Of a stretch of DNA of 11,570 nucleotides, positions 8,080 to 11,570 are shown piece after piece. The DNA is taken from contig DCUA01000059.1 of assembly GCA_002329675.1 (NCBI GenBank), positions 21,011-32,580 on the forward strand, read 5' to 3'. A program made the translations under genes and the position numbers. Within the stretch, counting starts at the first letter, position 1. Every line of letters begins with the position of its first letter. This DNA comes from Firmicutes bacterium UBA1426 (GTDB lineage: Bacteria; Bacillota; Clostridia; Peptostreptococcales; Anaerovoracaceae). The notes under the pieces are model-generated. The model was not told where the DNA came from, ran no database searches, and saw nothing but the letters and a program-made list of their open reading frames with translations.

Positions 8080-8811
8080 ATGATACGAAGAATCGTTCTC
8101 TGCCTGGTCGTAGCCGGAACCTTTGTATTCATCTTTTTTCAGGTATACACCATGTACGATATGATGTTTCACACGCGAGAGGTATCCATCGAAGGAGAAG
8201 ATGGGATCGTGATCCGTCAGGGCAAGGCGGATGACCCGAGAATCGCCTTCACCTGCAATGTGGATTGGGGAGAGGCAGTAATACCGGATATGCTTGAGAT
8301 CCTGGAAGAAAATGGCCTGAAGATCACATTTTTCATAAGTGGAAAATGGGCGAAGAACAATCCCTGGTTATTGCGGAAGATCTATGTGCATGGACATGAA
8401 ATCCAGAACCATGGTTACGGCCATCGCTTGTGTTCCCGGATCTCTGAACAAGAGGTGAGAGAAGAGATCGGGAAGACAGAGGATGTTATACAATATTATA
8501 CCGGTGTAGAGACGAATATATTTGCACCGCCCTCCGGCGATTATGATGCGAAAACAGTGGGTATATGCAAGGACATGGATTATCTTCTGAGTCTATGGTC
8601 TGTAGATACTATAGATTGGAGGGAGGGCTCCACCGCTAAGGTGATTTTGGACCGGGTTCTTAAAAAGGATCTGGCCGGAGCGATCCTGCTGATGCATCCA
8701 AAAGAGGAAACGGTGAAGGCACTGCCGAAAATTATTGAAAAGATAGAGGATCGAGGATTGTCTATCGTATCCTTATCGGAATTAATGAACGAAGATTTCA
8801 ACACAAACTGA
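8080..8811 (+). CDS. ylxY: Membrane-anchored NodB-fold polysaccharide deacetylase-like protein, YlxY type
   Basis: 243 residues: a short N-terminal membrane anchor or uncleaved signal (about 5-23), then an extracytoplasmic NodB domain (about 54-235). Location between pnp and an mlpA-type peptidase matches Bacillus YlxY, a member of the carbohydrate esterase 4 group. Motif 1, normally TFDDG, reads TCNVDWG (58-64), so the usual catalytic-base Asp is Asn. Motif 2 keeps both metal histidines (His111 and His115 in HGYGH). Motif 3, usually RPPxG, is APPSG, losing the Arg. Motif 4 DTIDW (176-180) and the motif 5 His206 (LLMH) are kept. De-N-acetylation of peptidoglycan or another glycan is therefore uncertain. 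I chose ATG 8080 because GGGGGGTGAT lies just upstream; the TTG at 8050 would place extra polar residues ahead of the membrane segment. Confidence 0.88.
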   Translation: MIRRIVLCLVVAGTFVFIFFQVYTMYDMMFHTREVSIEGEDGIVIRQGKADDPRIAFTCNVDWGEAVIPDMLEILEENGLKITFFISGKWAKNNPWLLRKIYVHGHEIQNHGYGHRLCSRISEQEVREEIGKTEDVIQYYTGVETNIFAPPSGDYDAKTVGICKDMDYLLSLWSVDTIDWREGSTAKVILDRVLKKDLAGAILLMHPKEETVKALPKIIEKIEDRGLSIVSLSELMNEDFNTN

Positions 8812-8826
8812 GACTTATGTTATAAT
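8798..8826 (+). promoter_or_regulatory. Extended -10 vegetative promoter for mlpA-dut
   Basis: The -10 box TATAAT (8821-8826) is perfect and is preceded by TGT (8818-8820), the extended -10 form. At 17 bp upstream lies TCAACA (8798-8803), 4 of 6 to the -35 consensus. It spans the last codons of ylxY. Expected start is near 8833, so the transcript would begin just ahead of the dyad at 8836. Confidence 0.75.
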
Positions 8827-8835
8827 ATAAATTCA

Positions 8836-8860
8836 GGTACAAACCGATTGGTTTTGTACC
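8836..8860 (+). promoter_or_regulatory. 25-bp dyad at the start of the mlpA transcript
   Basis: GGTACAAACC (8836-8845) and GGTTTTGTACC (8850-8860) are inverted repeats with one extra T, around a GATT centre. The dyad lies about 10 bp after the -10 box, where a repressor would block transcription. As RNA it would be a 5'-terminal hairpin, which can stabilise mRNA. The SD at 8872-8878 is outside it. Which role applies cannot be read from the sequence. Confidence 0.55.
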
Positions 8861-8889
8861 AGATAAACACTAAGGAGAAACTACAGCTG

Positions 8890-10149
8890 ATGATAATCAA
8901 CAAAACACTGAATAATGGTATTCGCATGGTGATGGAGCAACTTCCATTCGTACAATCTGTCTCTATTGGCATATGGGTCAGAGCCGGCTCCGTCGATGAA
9001 ACCCGTGATAATTCAGGGATCTCCCATCTCATTGAGCACATGCTGTTTAAGGGAACTGAAAAGAGGAGTGCACGAAAAATTGCGGAGGATGTGGATCGTA
9101 TCGGTGGCCATATGAACGCTTTTACCGGAAAAGAAGCCACCTGTTACTATATAAAGACACTACAAAACAACGTTGACCAGGCTTGCGAGATCCTGATGGA
9201 TATGTTCATGAATTCCAAATTTGATCCCGAGGAGCTATTGAAAGAAAAAGACGTGATCTACGAAGAAATCAAGATGATAGAAGACAATCCGGAGGATCAT
9301 GTGGGAGATCTGCTGCTTGAGATGGTTTTCCGGGGAACTCCGTTGGAGCAACCGATCATCGGAACACGAAAATCTCTGGAAGGTATTGGCCGGGATGGGA
9401 TCCTTAAGTATATTGCTCAGCAGTATACCTCCGATAATATTGTAATTTCAGTTGCGGGTAATTTCGATGCAGACCATATCTGTGATCTGTTTAATGAGCA
9501 GTTTCATGTAGGGCAAGCAGGCAATGCAAAGAAATCAGATCAAGGAGCCCCTTATGTCCCGTCCTATCAGGTACGGGTCAAGGAAGTTGAACAAAGCCAT
9601 ATCTGCATGGGCCTGAAAGGTGTGCCCCAGGAGGATAAGCTGTATTTTCCAATGATCCTGATGAACAGCATTGTCGGAGGAAGCATGAGTTCCCGCCTGT
9701 TCCAGAATATCCGGGAGCAGAAGGGTCTGGCATATTCCGTCTATTCCAGTTCCAGTTCATACGTCACGGATGGAATTTATACTATTTATGCCGGTGTTAG
9801 CCATACTAAGGTGGAGGAAGCCATCGAAGCCATTGCAGAAGAGATGAAATTGGTGGAGACGCGAGGTATCGACAGCGAGGAACTGACGATAGCAAAGGAA
9901 CAGTTAAAGAGTGCTTATGTGTTCGGCCAGGAAAATGTCAACAATAGGATGTATGCCAACGGTAAAAATACTCTATTGCTGTCTCGCTTGCTCACAACTC
10001 AGGAAATCATGGACAAGATCGATGCCGTAAACATGGATGAGCTTCAGATTGCTACACAGATGATCACGCAAATGGATCAATACTCGGCTGCAATGATCAG
10101 CAGCAGGGATTATGATATCCAATCTAAGATTGTGGGGTTTGCCCGATGA
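8890..10149 (+). CDS. mlpA: M16 family zinc metallopeptidase, MlpA/YmxG type
   Basis: Insulinase-family peptidase of 419 residues, a single M16B-type chain likely to form a clamshell dimer. The N-terminal half has the inverted zinc motif HLIEH (His46, Glu49, His50). The third ligand is Glu125 or Glu126 in YEEIKMIEDNPED, at the usual distance. The C-terminal half has GGSMSSRLFQNIREQKGLAYSVYS, typical for substrate binding. No signal peptide is seen, so it is probably cytoplasmic. Strong similarity to Bacillus YmxG/MlpA and location after ylxY support the name; the natural substrate is not established from this sequence. The ATG at 8890 is used: AAGGAG (8872-8877) is 12 nt away, slightly long. 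A TTG at 8848 lies inside the dyad and is unlikely. It has its own promoter and shares a 4-nt ATGA overlap with dut. Confidence 0.95.
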   Translation: MIINKTLNNGIRMVMEQLPFVQSVSIGIWVRAGSVDETRDNSGISHLIEHMLFKGTEKRSARKIAEDVDRIGGHMNAFTGKEATCYYIKTLQNNVDQACEILMDMFMNSKFDPEELLKEKDVIYEEIKMIEDNPEDHVGDLLLEMVFRGTPLEQPIIGTRKSLEGIGRDGILKYIAQQYTSDNIVISVAGNFDADHICDLFNEQFHVGQAGNAKKSDQGAPYVPSYQVRVKEVEQSHICMGLKGVPQEDKLYFPMILMNSIVGGSMSSRLFQNIREQKGLAYSVYSSSSSYVTDGIYTIYAGVSHTKVEEAIEAIAEEMKLVETRGIDSEELTIAKEQLKSAYVFGQENVNNRMYANGKNTLLLSRLLTTQEIMDKIDAVNMDELQIATQMITQMDQYSAAMISSRDYDIQSKIVGFAR

Positions 10150-10574
10150 AGGTAAAAATAACATCCGCAGGAGGACAGCTTCCCTGCTACGAAACCGATG
10201 GGTCCGCTGGTATGGATATCCGTGCATATCTCGCTGAACCGGTCAGGTTAGAACCCGGCGAGAGAAAGCTCATCCCCACCGGGATCTCCATTGAACTACC
10301 GGAGGGATACGAAGCACAGATCCGTGCAAGAAGCGGACTTTCTGTAAAACATGGCATCGGGCTTGTCAACGGAGTGGGAACGATCGACAGCGATTACAGG
10401 GGCGAGATCAAGATCGCTCTGATTAATTGGGGAGAAGAACCTTACATCATCAATGACGGTGACCGCATTGCACAAATGATCGTGGCCAGATATGAAACCG
10501 TGGAGTGGGATCTCTGCGATGAATTGGCTGATAGTTCCAGGGGTGAGGGAGGCTTTGGCCATACGGGCATTTGA
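10146..10574 (+). CDS. dut: dUTP diphosphatase, trimeric type
   Basis: Hydrolyses dUTP to dUMP and PPi, keeping uracil out of DNA and feeding dTMP synthesis. The 142-residue protein shows all five motifs of homotrimeric dUTPases: AGMDIRAY (21-28), RSGLS (62-66), the catalytic motif GTIDSDYRGE (78-87) with the Asp and Tyr of the uracil pocket, GDRIAQM (105-111) and the P-loop-like RGEGGFGHTG (132-141), where His replaces the usual Ser. The start overlaps the mlpA stop (ATGA) with no strong SD, so it is probably translated by coupling. No terminator follows before the next gene. A dut gene directly after mlpA is not the Bacillus arrangement. Confidence 0.97.
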   Translation: MKVKITSAGGQLPCYETDGSAGMDIRAYLAEPVRLEPGERKLIPTGISIELPEGYEAQIRARSGLSVKHGIGLVNGVGTIDSDYRGEIKIALINWGEEPYIINDGDRIAQMIVARYETVEWDLCDELADSSRGEGGFGHTGI

Positions 10575-10582
10575 TTCGTGAT

Positions 10583-10654
10583 TGGTTAGCACCACCTGTG
10601 TCTGTTTCTGCATATATTAGTAGAAAATGCAGGAGGCCTTGTTTATGCTAACCA
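10583..10654 (+). promoter_or_regulatory. Inverted repeats enclosing the SD and start codon of the catalase-like gene
   Basis: TGGTTAGCA (10583-10591) is a perfect 9-bp complement of TGCTAACCA (10646-10654), which begins at the second base of the start codon. Inside it, CTGCAT (10608-10613) pairs with ATGCAG (10627-10632), extendable by U-G/U-A pairs into the SD AGGAGG (10631-10636). Read-through RNA from dut could therefore hide both SD and start codon. A TATATT (10613-10618) resembles a -10 box, but no -35 box is present. Confidence 0.4.
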
Positions 10655-11570
10655 TGGGATTGATTGAAAACCTCGCCCGGTTAAACCGGATCAGGCAGCC
10701 CGAACCGATAATACATGCCAAAGGTGCAGGAGCAAGGGGCATCTTTATTCCTTATATGACAATGAAGGATTATACCAAGGCCTGCTTTCTGCAGGACGTG
10801 GAGCTGGAAACCCCCGTGTTCGTGCGCTTTTCCCGTATGATGGGAAGAGCCGGGTCATCGGATACAGCCAGAGATGTGAGAGGATTTTTTGTTAAGTTCT
10901 TTACCCCTGAGGGTATCTATGACATGATGGGGACGCACCTACCTGTGTCCTTCATAAAGGATCCTGAAAAATATCCCGCCTTGTTAGAGGCCCTGAGCCC
11001 CTGTCCCAGGACGAATATACGGGATTCGGCACGTTTATGGCGTTTTGTAGCAGATCATCCTGAGACCATGCATATGATTACCTGGCTTTATTCCAATCGC
11101 GGGACTATAAAAAGCTATCGCAATATGGAAGGGCACAGCGTACACACATATATATGGGAAAACGCCCGGGGTGAACGATTTTGGGTAAGATACCACTGGA
11201 AGCCCTTGGAAGGAGTAGAGGAGATCAGCCGTCAGGAGGCGGAGTTCCTCGCAGGTTACGATCCGGATGCGGCTGCACGGGATCTTGCAGGAACTCTTGA
11301 GGATAGGCGCAGTATATGCTATGAGCTTTGCGTCCAGTTGATTTCCACAGAGCAGAGCATTGAAAGCGAATTTTCGCTGCTGGATCCCACTGTTATATGG
11401 CCGGAAACATCCGTTCCATGGATGAAGGTGGGCAAAATGTTACTGCGGTCCGGAGTGAAAAACTATCGCGAAGAAGTTGAAAATTGCTGTTTTTCGCCGG
11501 GGCGACTCATTCCCGGTATCCATCTCTCACCCGAGCCGCTGCTGCTCGCTATGGTCTTCCTTTGTACGGA
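10645..11570 (+). CDS. Divergent catalase-superfamily heme protein, 3'-truncated by window edge
   Basis: An uninterrupted frame of 308 codons runs off the window. It aligns nearly collinearly to clade catalases from the IIHAKGAGARG motif (residues 22-32; distal His24) through VRFSR (60-64), SSDTARDVRGFFVKF, FIKDPEKYP, VHTYIWEN and PGIHLSP. It lacks the roughly 50-residue N-terminal arm of large catalases. Key pocket positions differ by hand alignment to human catalase: Arg72 is Pro21, Asn148 is Thr97, Phe153 is Ser102, Arg354 is Met303 and the proximal heme ligand Tyr358 is Cys307. His75, Arg112 and His218 equivalents are kept. Ordinary catalase activity is doubtful. It may be a heme-thiolate or other repurposed member, or a decaying one, though no frame break is seen. 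SD AGGAGG (10631-10636) with an 8-nt spacer fixes the ATG. Confidence 0.88.
   Translation, partial: MLTMGLIENLARLNRIRQPEPIIHAKGAGARGIFIPYMTMKDYTKACFLQDVELETPVFVRFSRMMGRAGSSDTARDVRGFFVKFFTPEGIYDMMGTHLPVSFIKDPEKYPALLEALSPCPRTNIRDSARLWRFVADHPETMHMITWLYSNRGTIKSYRNMEGHSVHTYIWENARGERFWVRYHWKPLEGVEEISRQEAEFLAGYDPDAAARDLAGTLEDRRSICYELCVQLISTEQSIESEFSLLDPTVIWPETSVPWMKVGKMLLRSGVKNYREEVENCCFSPGRLIPGIHLSPEPLLLAMVFLCT

Noticed and set aside
7773..8132. Minus-strand frame of 119 codons across the pnp terminator
   Set aside because: It crosses the palindromic terminator and the ends of two clear plus-strand genes, with no SD and no recognisable domain.
10613..10618. TATATT as -10 box of the catalase-like gene
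   Set aside because: No -35-like hexamer occurs at 16-18 bp upstream and there is no correctly spaced TG extension; kept only as a remark in the regulatory entry.
11539..11570. A frameshift near the window end explaining loss of the heme-ligand Tyr
   Set aside because: The read frame keeps exact register with the family through PGIHLSP to the F-x-C position with no gap. Another frame does contain R-Y, but it would require an indel and breaks the LL(Q/L)(G/A) register.

Overview
The window carries the conserved translation / RNA-processing operon of a Firmicute, most likely a member of the Clostridia. The order infB, rbfA, nrnA-type DHH phosphoesterase, truB, ribF, rpsO, pnp, ylxY-type deacetylase, mlpA-type M16 peptidase is the arrangement known from Bacillus and Clostridia. 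Middling GC content and strong AGGAGG-type Shine-Dalgarno (SD) sequences fit. Genus cannot be read from the sequence. All genes are on the plus strand. Long minus-strand frames are shadows.

Region 1 (1-5343) is a tightly packed block: the 3' part of infB with a tandem-repeat linker, then rbfA, nrnA, truB and ribF, with 6-nt gaps or shorter, or overlaps. These genes start translation (IF2), mature the 30S subunit (RbfA), recycle short RNA (NrnA), make tRNA pseudouridine 55 (TruB) and make FMN/FAD (RibF). Region 2 (5305-7960) is rpsO-pnp. A near-consensus promoter inside the end of ribF should drive it. The rpsO leader folds into a long hairpin whose loop is complementary to the rpsO SD. The 186-nt rpsO-pnp gap is almost entirely structured, with a perfect 12-bp hairpin followed by a multi-stem pnp leader. 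This resembles in logic, not in sequence, the S15 and PNPase autoregulation known in E. coli. Transcription ends after pnp at a strong terminator that is one arm of a nested, REP-like inverted repeat.

Region 3 (8080-10574) holds a membrane-anchored NodB-fold protein of the YlxY type with altered catalytic motifs. An extended -10 promoter with a dyad just downstream follows, then an M16 zinc peptidase translationally coupled (ATGA) to dUTPase.

Region 4 (10645 to the end) is an open reading frame running off the window. It encodes a catalase-superfamily protein that keeps the distal His but, by my hand alignment, has lost the distal Asn (Thr), the heme-ligand Tyr (Cys) and its partner Arg (Met). 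This is the most unusual item in the window. The rest is ordinary core-genome content, and I see no phage, CRISPR, transposase or defence system. There is no gene-free stretch longer than about 190 bases.
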